Shown: positions 52,200 to 60,509 of the stretch, one piece after another | How the letters are laid out: each line of letters begins with the position of its first letter | Position numbering within the stretch: position 1 is the stretch's first letter | Assembly: GCF_025751435.1 (NCBI RefSeq) | Contig: NZ_JAOWKY010000002.1 | Location: forward strand, 62,001-126,000 | DNA length: 64,000 nucleotides | Reading direction: 5' to 3' | DNA from: Albidovulum marisflavi | GTDB lineage: Bacteria; Pseudomonadota; Alphaproteobacteria; Rhodobacterales; Rhodobacteraceae | Notes under the pieces: model-generated | Database searches by the model: none | The model's input: only the letters and a program-made list of their open reading frames with translations | Told to the model about the DNA's origin: nothing | Translations under genes and position numbers: made by a program

Positions 52200-55100
52200 T
52201 CAGGCGCGCCTTTGCCGTTTCTGCTCCGCTACGTAGTCCTCGATCGCAACCTCGGCCTCGTCGATCAGGGCGCCCTCAGTCGCGACGGCCATCAGGAACC
52301 CGTCTATCGCTTCGCATAGCGGGTCGCCCTCAACCTTCATCAGGCGGGCGAGCAGAATATCAAGGGACTTGAGCGCGTGGCGACGCTTCTTGAAGACCTT
52401 GCGGGCGTGTTTCACATCTTCTTCCAGCTCGTCGACCGAAAGAAGCGGAGGTGCCTTCTCGTAGTTCTTGAACGCTTGCGTCGTGCCTGCAGCCGCGCTC
52501 TTGTCGTATTTGACCGGCTTCTTGTCTCCGCTCTTCTCCATGTCCGCCCGGGCGGCGGCGAGCCAGCGAAGCCATTCCGATGAGGCCAGCCGGGGACGAA
52601 CCCCAAGGTTCTGGTCCGGCGGCTGGCCATCGCGTTTCTGGACGCAGATCGCTTTCTTCCGGTCGGCCTCCCTGGCTTCGCCGCCGGCCAGCGCCGCGAC
52701 GGACATCAGGTACTTGAAGAACGGCTTGTGGTCCTTGATGGACCGCCCCCATTCGCGCAGACCGCTTTCAATCTTCAGAAATACCTGGGCCTGCTCATCG
52801 AAGTCGATGATGTTGTCGGCTCCCAGATCATCGTCGGAAAGCTGGCGGGAGGGATGCGTCATCAGCGCGGGCAACTGGTCCAGAGCCTTGTCAAGCGCAT
52901 CGGGCAACTCGTTGGTCATCAGGCATTCTTCGCGCGCCCGCCTGTAGGCCAAACGGATGGTCCCCGCGACCAGTTCAACCGCGGGCGGGTTCTGGGTGGC
53001 GAAGGTTTCGCGCGCGGCATCCGCGACCTCCTCGATCGGGCTCACGTATTCCTCGATCGCCGTCTGGCTCAGATCGCTTGCGAACTGCCTGAACACCGTG
53101 TCGATCTGCGCGCTGTGCAGGTTCTTCGGCGCGCACTGGCTGAGCGCGGCGGACAGGCTGCGCGCAAGGGCGATGAATTCGACGATCTTTTCGCGCTGCT
53201 TCTGGTTCTTCTTGGCGTCGCCATCGAAGTTGTTCGTCAGCTCTATGATCTTCGGATATTCGAAATGGCAGCTGACGATCAGCTTCCGCGCGGCCTTCAC
53301 GCGGTCGTCCAACTGAACGCCATTGAGGGAAGCGATCTTGCAGGCCTCGTCAAACCTTGCGGGATCGAGCGACGGCAGAATGCGGTAGGCCGGCGCCCTG
53401 AGATCGGCACCCGAGTTCTCCATGAGGTTCAGCAGTTCGGTCCGATGCTCGGCCGCAAGGTTCCGCATCTCTTGAAGATATTCGGCGAACCCGACCGGGG
53501 ATTGCCCATCCGGTCGCGGCGAAATCCATTCGGGATCGACGCTGCCGAACAGGTGGAATAGCGCGTCCAGCGCGTTCAGCGCATCCTGAAGGGCCTTTTC
53601 GAACTTTGCCCGGCGCTTGGCGGCAGATTTTTCACCTTGGTTCTCTTCCGCCGGGGCGGTGGGGCCGGTCAGCATGATTTCGGCCATCGCCCGGTCAAGA
53701 TTTCCGAACTCCTTGGCGATGCCGGTCTTTCTTTCGCGGACGCCTGACGCATAGGCGGCCTTCTTGGTCTCCTCCCAGTTCTGCAAGGTGAACTCGGCGA
53801 CGAACTCGGCGACGACCACGCGATCGTCCGTCCGGTTCTGACGCGTCAGGATATCGCCAGCGGTCTCGACGCCCGCCATGAACTTGGAGCCGGCGCTTTT
53901 GACCTTGCCCACGCCGATGCCGACCATACCAGCTTCATCGGGGCTGCGGTCATCCTTTTTGGCCGCCCAGAGCATCGCCTTGCGAAGGATGTATACGTTA
54001 TTCTTTTCAATATCTTCCGCGGTGAAGTGCATGTCGTTCAGTATCCGCATGGCGATGGCGTCGCCTTCCTTGGCCGCCAAGGCCAGATACATCGCGGAAT
54101 AGAAGCTGGATTCCTTCATCACCGATTTCTTGGCCTCGGAGTCGCCTGCCGCCGCGCGCTGCAAGAGTTCGATGCAGCGCGTCTCTTCGGCCTTGTTGGT
54201 CTTGAAGTTCTTGTATTCGGCACGCGTGACCAGCGTGACCCCCACGGCTTCCATCCCGCCGCCGACGCCCATTCCGGCCAGGCCGGCGATCGCGGTTCCG
54301 GGTTCTCCGGTTCCGGCAACCACGGTGCTGCCGCCGCGCAGGATCTGCCCCGCGGCGGCGATCTTGTTAGCCTTTTCAAGCCGCTCCGCGTGTTTCTTGT
54401 TCTGTGTCAGGGCGGCGCGCATCGCCTCGGCCGACTGGTTCACCGGATTGGTGCGATCGACGTCGCGCTGCGTCGTCATCACCATCAGTTCCTTTTCGGC
54501 GGCCTCCAACCGCTCCAGCGCGTATTCGAAAGCCTTGATCAGCTTCAGGACGCCCTTCACCATGGTCAGGAACCCGGACAAAGCCGGGTGAACCGCAAAC
54601 ACCTTGACGGTCGAGACCACGGCGTCAGCCATCTTGCGGCCCTCGCGCAGATGCTGCGCCATCTTGATGCGTCCGCTTCGCGCACGTTCAAGTTCCAGCA
54701 GAACCTCGGGATTGTTGCGATCCAGTCCGTCCGCCAAAGCGGCCTTGCGCCCCGTGCGCTCGACGCCGATCGTGGTGGCGCATATTCCGGCGTGCAGTTC
54801 GGTTCCGGCAATGACCCAGGCGCTGAACTTGCTGTCCTGAACATCGAACCATTCGTCGTCCGCGGGCTGGTCGCCCGATCCCGCCCCATCCAGAAGCGTG
54901 CCTTCCTCGACCAGCTGCTGGAAGGTGCTGTTGTCCAACGTCGCCGTAAGGACGGTGTCGATGACATCGGTGACCGTCAACGCAATCTTGCCGATGCCCT
55001 GCTTGAAGCGCGTGGCCGATTCAGCCCGGCTTTCCGCGGATTCACCCAGGATCGCCTTGCGCGCAATTGCGTAGGGCCGAAGTTCCTCGACAACCTCGTC

Positions 55101-56873
55101 GGGGCGGAAGGCTTCGGGCACGGTGTCCCAAAGCGCCGCGATGTCTGCCAGGTTGCCGCCGTTGGCCTTGATGACCGCTGTCGCCGCGATCACCTTGTCC
55201 ATCTGTTCCTTGGCGGCCACAAGCTCTGGCTTCGGATTGCCGTTTTCGTCGGTGGCATCGAAGGCATGGGCGTCCAGGTAGACGTCAAAATCTTCGTCTT
55301 CGCTCAGTGCGGTGAATGCCGCCGTGATCTGTTCGGCGTCATCAAGAACCTTGTCCCGCGCAGCAGCGCTCATGGCATCGTCAAGGTCTATCTTCACCCG
55401 CTGAAGATCATCGTAAAGGTCGGCGATCTGATCGGCATCCGTTTCCGGATCAAGCCCCTTGATCTGCTCGGCGATGCGTCGCGCGTCCTGCGCAAGCGGA
55501 TGATTTGCGCGCTCGGTCTGCGCCTGGCGAAGCGCCGCGACTTGCGCTTCGTACCGGGCGCGGGCGGCTTCCTGAGACGGTTGGTCGATGTGCTCCTGAA
55601 GGGCGAAGGTCTGGGCGAAAAGCTCGAAGTCTTCATCCGGCGGGGCAAGCGCGGTCAGGACGGCGTCGGCAAGCTCCATCCCCCTTTCGGCAACGGGCGG
55701 AAGCGCGGCATCCAGGTCGACCTGGTTGCGCATCGCCGCCTGATCCTGCGCACGCGCGGATTCGCGCGCGCGCAATTCCTCGGGCAGCAGGTTGTTCAGC
55801 AGGGCCCGGCACGCCATCATGGCTTCCGCCGCCTTCCAGTAGTCGCGCACCTGAAGGCCCAGCTTGTCCAGCTTAAGCGTCTTCCGCAGCGCCTCCGCCT
55901 CTTTCCACTTCGCGACGATGCCGGATCTATCCGCCTGCTTGCGGGTTTCCTTGTGCTTGAAGACCAGCTTGACCGCCTTGTCGGTCAGCCCGCGCTCCCT
56001 GTCAAAGTCCTGCCTGGCCGTCGCCTCAAGCCCGGCGGCGATCTCCACCGCCTTGCCATGCAAGCCGCCCAGAAGCGCGACGGCATCGTGCAGCGCGTCG
56101 TCGTGCAGGTCCGCCGCCTCTGCGGCGATCGTGTCAAGCGGCTTCAGCATCGCCGTGTTGCAGCGCGGCAACTCAAGCAGCGCGTCCTTGAGCGGCGCGA
56201 GCTGTCTCAGAAGCTCATCGTACTTTGCCTCGGCCAGCCGCTTGTCCGCCGAGGCGTCCGGATCACCGGCCTGCGCACCCTCGGTGCGCCAGTCTTCGGG
56301 CAGCAGACGGTCCATCATCGCGCGGCACTTCTTCATCCCTTCCGACGCGCCGGCATAGTCGCGGATCTGCAGCCCATCGCTGTCGATCAGCAGCTTTTCC
56401 GCCTGCGCTTCGGCAAGCTTCCACTGCGCCACGATCTGCTGGGTGTCCGCCTTCTTGCGTGTGTCTCCGTGCTTGTGGACGACCTTGATCGTATCATCAG
56501 CAGCCTTGCGTTCGCGCTTGTAGATCTCCTTCCAGGCACCCTCGAGCCGGTTTGCGATGTTGCTTGCGACCTTTTGCGCGGCCTCCAGCACCTTTACCGC
56601 TTCGGCCACATCGCCCGCCTGATGCAGCCCCGCCGCCCGCTCTGACAGCGTATCAAGCGGAAGTAGGGTGGCATCGCGGCAGCCCGGCACGCCTTCGAGC
56701 GTATTTCGCAAGGCGGCAACCCGAGCGGTGGCGGACTGGTAGCGAGGGTCGAGGTCGCCGCCTGCCGCGTCACGACGTTCGCGCAGGGCCTTGAGGCTCA
56801 GGACACGCTTTGCCTTGGTCTTCCAGGAGCGGACATTGGGATCCTCGCCCGCGTGCTGCGCAACTTCCACCAT
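52200..56873 (-). CDS. Very large helical protein with internal duplication, unknown
   Basis: 1557 residues, no signal peptide. Residues about 41-203 and 216-377 are two copies of one helical module: LLPLDTLSERAAGLH / MLKPLDTIAAEAADLH, DDTIKVVHKHGDTRKKAD / DKAVKLVFKHKETRKQAD, GLQIRDYAGASEGMKKCRAMMDRLLPEDWR / GLQVRDYWKAAEAMMACRALLNNLLPEELR. The middle (about 400-700) is charged helix. A Gly/Ala-rich hydrophobic stretch lies near 860-900 (ILRGGSTVVAGTGEPGTAIAGLAGMGVGGG). The rest is again helical with a basic C-terminus. No catalytic motif seen. AAAGGGG precedes the start. It follows the 170-aa gene by 30 bp. A secreted effector, toxin or scaffold are all possible. Confidence 0.75.
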   Translation of the reverse strand: MVEVAQHAGEDPNVRSWKTKAKRVLSLKALRERRDAAGGDLDPRYQSATARVAALRNTLEGVPGCRDATLLPLDTLSERAAGLHQAGDVAEAVKVLEAAQKVASNIANRLEGAWKEIYKRERKAADDTIKVVHKHGDTRKKADTQQIVAQWKLAEAQAEKLLIDSDGLQIRDYAGASEGMKKCRAMMDRLLPEDWRTEGAQAGDPDASADKRLAEAKYDELLRQLAPLKDALLELPRCNTAMLKPLDTIAAEAADLHDDALHDAVALLGGLHGKAVEIAAGLEATARQDFDRERGLTDKAVKLVFKHKETRKQADRSGIVAKWKEAEALRKTLKLDKLGLQVRDYWKAAEAMMACRALLNNLLPEELRARESARAQDQAAMRNQVDLDAALPPVAERGMELADAVLTALAPPDEDFELFAQTFALQEHIDQPSQEAARARYEAQVAALRQAQTERANHPLAQDARRIAEQIKGLDPETDADQIADLYDDLQRVKIDLDDAMSAAARDKVLDDAEQITAAFTALSEDEDFDVYLDAHAFDATDENGNPKPELVAAKEQMDKVIAATAVIKANGGNLADIAALWDTVPEAFRPDEVVEELRPYAIARKAILGESAESRAESATRFKQGIGKIALTVTDVIDTVLTATLDNSTFQQLVEEGTLLDGAGSGDQPADDEWFDVQDSKFSAWVIAGTELHAGICATTIGVERTGRKAALADGLDRNNPEVLLELERARSGRIKMAQHLREGRKMADAVVSTVKVFAVHPALSGFLTMVKGVLKLIKAFEYALERLEAAEKELMVMTTQRDVDRTNPVNQSAEAMRAALTQNKKHAERLEKANKIAAAGQILRGGSTVVAGTGEPGTAIAGLAGMGVGGGMEAVGVTLVTRAEYKNFKTNKAEETRCIELLQRAAAGDSEAKKSVMKESSFYSAMYLALAAKEGDAIAMRILNDMHFTAEDIEKNNVYILRKAMLWAAKKDDRSPDEAGMVGIGVGKVKSAGSKFMAGVETAGDILTRQNRTDDRVVVAEFVAEFTLQNWEETKKAAYASGVRERKTGIAKEFGNLDRAMAEIMLTGPTAPAEENQGEKSAAKRRAKFEKALQDALNALDALFHLFGSVDPEWISPRPDGQSPVGFAEYLQEMRNLAAEHRTELLNLMENSGADLRAPAYRILPSLDPARFDEACKIASLNGVQLDDRVKAARKLIVSCHFEYPKIIELTNNFDGDAKKNQKQREKIVEFIALARSLSAALSQCAPKNLHSAQIDTVFRQFASDLSQTAIEEYVSPIEEVADAARETFATQNPPAVELVAGTIRLAYRRAREECLMTNELPDALDKALDQLPALMTHPSRQLSDDDLGADNIIDFDEQAQVFLKIESGLREWGRSIKDHKPFFKYLMSVAALAGGEAREADRKKAICVQKRDGQPPDQNLGVRPRLASSEWLRWLAAARADMEKSGDKKPVKYDKSAAAGTTQAFKNYEKAPPLLSVDELEEDVKHARKVFKKRRHALKSLDILLARLMKVEGDPLCEAIDGFLMAVATEGALIDEAEVAIEDYVAEQKRQRRA

Positions 56874-56903
56874 CCTTGTGCCCCTTTCATCAGACGCCTT
56901 GTA

Positions 56904-57416
56904 TCAGGCCGCCGACAGGCGCTTTTCCATTTCGTCCAGCGCCCCCGTCATGGTCGCGGTGATCGGAACGTTTACCCCGAACGGGTTTTCTTCGCATATC
57001 TCGATGAATGGATTGCCGCTTAGCGCGGCGCGGTATCTTTGCAGAGCGGCTAGGGACTTCGCCAGCGAGGCAGCCGCAGGCGCGCCGCCTTCCAGTTCCA
57101 TGATGCCCGACAGCAACTCGGTCTGCGCGCCGTCTGAGATGCCCGGCAAGCCTGCGGACGCAAGGTCGCGAATGGCGCCGGCGATTTCGCCCAGCTCCGG
57201 GTCGGACTCCTTGGCCAGGCGCGCCACGAGCCGTTCGATGCCCGCATCCACGCTGTCCTTGGCCTCGACCCAGATCTTGCGGCTTTCGGAGGCAGCTTTC
57301 ATCAGAGCAGGATGGCCGCCCTCCGCCGGGTTGTCCCTGCCCCGCGAAGCCGACGGCGCGTTGGGTCCCACCAGGTAGGCTTCTGCAAATCGTCTTTGCT
57401 GCGCGGTCAGTCCCAA
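56904..57416 (-). CDS. Unknown 170-aa protein upstream of the giant protein
   Basis: No membrane segment. An Arg/Ala-rich N-terminus is followed by a helical middle (ARLAKESDPELGEIAGAIRDLASAGLPG...) and a C-terminal motif YRAALSGNPFIEICEENPFGVNVPITATMTGALDEMEKRL that looks like a conserved module. The start is uncertain: TTG at 57416 with GGAGG only 2 nt away, no ATG before residue 39. Likely one transcript with the 1557-aa gene; a chaperone, adaptor or immunity role is only speculation. Confidence 0.6.
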   Translation of the reverse strand: MGLTAQQRRFAEAYLVGPNAPSASRGRDNPAEGGHPALMKAASESRKIWVEAKDSVDAGIERLVARLAKESDPELGEIAGAIRDLASAGLPGISDGAQTELLSGIMELEGGAPAAASLAKSLAALQRYRAALSGNPFIEICEENPFGVNVPITATMTGALDEMEKRLSAA

Positions 57417-57485
57417 CGCCTCCCCCCAAGCCCCGGTCCGCCGCGGGCACCGGGATGAAACTCCTGCAAAAAGCTGATCTTTTGA

Positions 57486-57514
57486 CTGTAAGGTGACCGC
57501 TCAAATTCAGTCAA
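57486..57514 (-). promoter_or_regulatory. Possible sigma-70 promoter of the 170/1557-aa pair
   Basis: Minus strand TTGACT (57514-57509), 17 nt, TTACAG (57491-57486), about 70 bp before the start. Unlike the cluster to the left, no GGAAC/GTT site is seen here. Confidence 0.45.
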
Positions 57515-57524
57515 GCGATCCTGC

Positions 57525-57560
57525 CATCGGCGCAGGCGAGATCTCTGGCCTGCGCCGATG
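57525..57560 (-). terminator. Hairpin terminator after the OmpA-family gene
   Basis: Perfect 13-bp stem CATCGGCGCAGGC (57525-57537) and GCCTGCGCCGATG (57548-57560), 10-nt loop, just after the stop. No T-run. Confidence 0.6.
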
Positions 57561-57567
57561 ATGAGGG

Positions 57568-59400
57568 TCAGTTCGCCGCGGTGGCGTCCATGCCAAGCAA
57601 AGGCGTGATCCGGCGGACAGTGACGCGGCGGTTGGCGCGTTCATCGGTACTGACCGGCACTTTCAGATACTGTTCGCCATACCCCTGCACCACCAGATTT
57701 TCGGACGGGATGTCGTAGTATTCGTTCAGCGCAAGGGCAAGCGACTCTGCCCTGCGGTCCGAAAGCGTAAGGTTGGACACGGCGCTGCCCACGGCATCCG
57801 TATGGCCTTCGATCAGGAAGACCTCCCACGGGCGCCGGTCGATGATCGACTTCATCGCGCTGCCCAGACGGTCAAGCTTGCGTGCCTCCGAGGGCCGGAT
57901 CGCGGCAGAGTTCGTATCGAAGGTGATCGCATCGAGGTCGACCACAGGCACGAGTTCGCGCACCGCCCGAATGTTCCTGATCTGGCTGAGCGAGAAGGTC
58001 CGCCCGACGTCTGCGACCATGCCCGCCGACAACGCCTCTTCCAGCGACACGTCGGCATCCCGGTAATCGAGGCTGGAGGACCGGCGAAGCGGCAGATTCT
58101 GCACCTCGACCGGCTGGAAATTGCGCGTGTCGTCGAACAGTACGATTTCCTGACCGGAAGGCAGAATGCGCGTCCGGCGAAGGACATAGCCCTTGGGGTC
58201 CCGAACCGTGCGCACGACCGAACCATCAGACTTCGTGTATTCGGAAACGGTCGAGCCGTCCCCATAGGTCCGCGTCACGACTTCGTAACCCGGCCGGCGA
58301 AGCAACGCGTCGTCGTCCCTCAGGACGTAAAGGGAACCGTCATCTCGCTGCAGAACAACCCGGTCGCCGGTGTTCTGGACGACCCGGTTATTGTTGATCA
58401 GCGCGCCCACGACGGCGGCCCCGACACCGGCGATCAGCACCTTTTCCAGTGTCGACAGGCCACCGTCGTCATCATCGGCCGCAGCGAACTCCTCTTGGCT
58501 CGAACGGGCGGTTTCTTCCGTCACCGTCGTAACCTCGGTCTCTGCCTCGGCCGCGGCTTCGGCGCCAGCATCCGCATCGTCAGCCGCTGCCGCCGCTGCC
58601 ACAGCCGACTCGTCGCCGTTCATCTCTTCCGCGGCGGCGGCTTCGGCGGCGGCGGCCTCTTCGGTAAGGCCGGCGTCCTCGGACAGGACTGTTTCGGGCT
58701 CCTCTATATCCAGCATTTCGCCGGTTTCACCGGCGGCTTCCACTGGCGCGGCACCTTCCGTATCGGCCTCCTCCGCCATTGTCTCGTCCGTGGCGGGCTC
58801 CTGCTGTTCCTCGGTCGCCACGGCAGCGTCCGGCTCTTCCGTCGCCGCGTCAGGCTGCGGCTCTTGTGTTGCGACGGCCGGTTCCTCAGCGGTTTCGGTA
58901 TCCGCACCGGCTTCGGAGTCCGCCGCAGCTTCGGCTTCGGCTTCAGCTTCACCCTCGGACGCGGCCTCTGGCGTTGCCGCCTGAGACTCGGCGGGCATTT
59001 CCTCAGCCTCGGGCGCGGCGCCCTCAGCAGCGCCTTCCGCCTCGGCCGACTCAGGCTCCGTCATCGGCTCGCTCTCTTCGGCGGTGGCCTCGGGTGCGGC
59101 TTCTCCTGCCTCATCGCTTTCGGCCTGCTCGGCCGGAGCTTCCTGCTCGGCCTGCTCGGCCGGAGCTTCCTGCTCGGCCTGCTCGGCCTGCTCAGCCGGA
59201 GCCTCCTCGGGGCTTTCTTCGCCCGCCTCTGCCTGCTCAGGCGTTTCTGCCGCGGGATCCGGAGTTTGTTCGGGCGCCGGACAGCCCGGATCGACCGACG
59301 GATCGCAATCCGGGTCGGCGGCCTGTGACCAGCCGGAAACCGGCATCGACATACACAAGATGAGTGATAAGGCGACGCTGTTCTTCAAGGACTTGCGCAT
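57568..59400 (-). CDS. OmpA-family protein with long acidic segment
   Basis: 610 residues. Signal peptide MRKSLKNSVALSLILCMSMPVSGWSQA, then about 290 residues almost solely Ala, Glu, Pro, Asp and Thr, including near-repeats of EQEAPAEQA. A hydrophobic helix follows (LEKVLIAGVGAAVVGALI), then a region with RDDGSLYVLRDDD, and a C-terminal OmpA domain with ITFDTNSAAIRPSEARKLDRLG and IEGHTDAVGSAVSNLTLSDRRAESLA, which binds peptidoglycan. Start at 59400; the ATG at 59457 lacks a signal sequence. Envelope anchor, perhaps with a flexible spacer. Confidence 0.87.
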   Translation of the reverse strand: MRKSLKNSVALSLILCMSMPVSGWSQAADPDCDPSVDPGCPAPEQTPDPAAETPEQAEAGEESPEEAPAEQAEQAEQEAPAEQAEQEAPAEQAESDEAGEAAPEATAEESEPMTEPESAEAEGAAEGAAPEAEEMPAESQAATPEAASEGEAEAEAEAAADSEAGADTETAEEPAVATQEPQPDAATEEPDAAVATEEQQEPATDETMAEEADTEGAAPVEAAGETGEMLDIEEPETVLSEDAGLTEEAAAAEAAAAEEMNGDESAVAAAAAADDADAGAEAAAEAETEVTTVTEETARSSQEEFAAADDDDGGLSTLEKVLIAGVGAAVVGALINNNRVVQNTGDRVVLQRDDGSLYVLRDDDALLRRPGYEVVTRTYGDGSTVSEYTKSDGSVVRTVRDPKGYVLRRTRILPSGQEIVLFDDTRNFQPVEVQNLPLRRSSSLDYRDADVSLEEALSAGMVADVGRTFSLSQIRNIRAVRELVPVVDLDAITFDTNSAAIRPSEARKLDRLGSAMKSIIDRRPWEVFLIEGHTDAVGSAVSNLTLSDRRAESLALALNEYYDIPSENLVVQGYGEQYLKVPVSTDERANRRVTVRRITPLLGMDATAAN

Positions 59401-59449
59401 TTCGGATCTCCCAAGTAGCCAATGTGGTGCCTCTGGAAATGTCATGCCG

Positions 59450-59463
59450 GCCGGCATTGTTCC
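59450..59463. repeat. Palindrome upstream of the OmpA-family gene
   Basis: ATGCCGGCCGGCAT, a 14-bp perfect palindrome in the 182-bp gap between the XRE and OmpA-family genes, 50 bp before the start codon. May be an operator. No other feature is seen in the gap. Confidence 0.35.
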
Positions 59464-59582
59464 CTTGGCCGTGGAATAAACATCTCATTTTCATACAACT
59501 TTCCTGCCACGACGGCAAAGCAGCCGCCCAGCGGGGCCATCAGGTATGGCAAACGCCCGCTCAACCATGCGGCGCGCGTTAC

Positions 59583-60392
59583 TCAGGGCGCGTCGACTTC
59601 CAGCACGTAATCACCCTCGGCGATGCTGTTGCGGATGGCATGCACGATCTCTTGGCGAAGCGACGGGTCGCCGGGACTGAAAAGGCCGGTCTGACGCAGC
59701 GCGCGACGCACGTTCACGTCGCGGCCCAGAAACTCCAGCGCGACGCGCGACGCGCCGGGCTTGCGCCCGCGGCGTGTCGGACCACCGGTCTGGATGCCCA
59801 TCAGCACATCCAGTCGCTGCTGGTAGCTGGGATATAGCGTCATCTGCGTGATCGAATGCATCTGCAGCGTTTCGTATTCCATCACGTAGATGCGGTCCGA
59901 CAGCTGAAAGGCCGTGCCTTCGTATTTGTTCACGCCGCCACGCCGGCCCGAGACCGGATCCCTCAGAAGTTCGATGTTCTTCCAATAGGCATGTCCGTGC
60001 TCGATCGTGATGGCAGCGAGGGATCGTATGATCTGCCCCTTGTTGCCGAAGGAAAAGAAGTAGCGGAAGTAGAAGCCTGCGTACTTGTCCATCGGATTGC
60101 TGCGCGCATAGAGCCTGTCCAGGTGGCGCAGCGGCCCCTCCAGCGCGGTGGCGTCAAGCGGTTGGTCGCGCAGCGCGATCAGCGCATCGAACCGGGACGC
60201 GGGCAGCAGGATCTCGGATTCGCTTACGCCGAAGAAGCCGCAAAGCCTCCGCATGTTGTGGCGCGACGGGTGTGCCTGTCCGGCAAGATACTTGTTGAAC
60301 TGCTGGCGATTGATGCCGATGCGCCGGCACACTTCGGCGATCGAGCGATGGCGCGCGCACAGGCTGGAAAGATTCACGGCAAACTCGGACAT
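59583..60392 (-). CDS. XRE-family transcriptional regulator
   Basis: 269 residues. N-terminal HTH (LCARHRSIAEVCRRIGINRQQFNKYLAGQAHPSRHNMRRLCGFFGVSESEIL) and a 190-residue C-terminal domain with HLDRLYARSNPMDKYAGFYFRYFFS, probably ligand-binding or oligomerising. Divergent from the hydrolase gene 117 bp away; the gap holds a 21-bp sequence also found before the transporter gene, so it probably controls both. Confidence 0.88.
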   Translation of the reverse strand: MSEFAVNLSSLCARHRSIAEVCRRIGINRQQFNKYLAGQAHPSRHNMRRLCGFFGVSESEILLPASRFDALIALRDQPLDATALEGPLRHLDRLYARSNPMDKYAGFYFRYFFSFGNKGQIIRSLAAITIEHGHAYWKNIELLRDPVSGRRGGVNKYEGTAFQLSDRIYVMEYETLQMHSITQMTLYPSYQQRLDVLMGIQTGGPTRRGRKPGASRVALEFLGRDVNVRRALRQTGLFSPGDPSLRQEIVHAIRNSIAEGDYVLEVDAP

Positions 60393-60427
60393 GGCCTATC
60401 GCACCCTGACGCTCTGAAAGTGTCAAG

Positions 60428-60448
60428 TCGCGAAACAACGCGAAATGG
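60428..60448. promoter_or_regulatory. Operator-like site 1 (XRE/hydrolase gap)
   Basis: TCGCGAAA-N4-GCGAAATGG, matched at 62563-62583 with the same spacing (16 of 17 fixed positions). It is followed by GCTTTGAAGC, a second small palindrome. Confidence 0.6.
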
Positions 60449-60509
60449 CTTTGAAGCGACATTTGCGCGACGATGCTGTGAAAGAACACCATCCGACAGC
60501 GAGGAACAG

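Noticed and set aside
54027-56645. 872-codon frame antisense to the 1557-aa gene
   Set aside because: Composition (Arg, Leu, Gly, His runs) is typical of antisense translation; the minus-strand frame shows an internal duplication and a ribosome site.
57340-57416. Terminase small-subunit-like N-terminus (LTAQQRRFAEAYLVGPNA) in the 170-aa protein
   Set aside because: Only about 20 residues match and no phage genes are near; the remainder is unlike TerS.
56890-57504. Alternative 204-codon frame overlapping the 170-aa gene
   Set aside because: It has a better-placed ribosome site before a GTG, but the product is Gly/Arg-rich without structure and lacks the conserved-looking C-terminus.
57802-59328. 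508-codon frame antisense to the OmpA-family gene
   Set aside because: It reads the acidic spacer as Gly/Leu/Phe repeats; the OmpA domain and signal peptide fix the coding strand.
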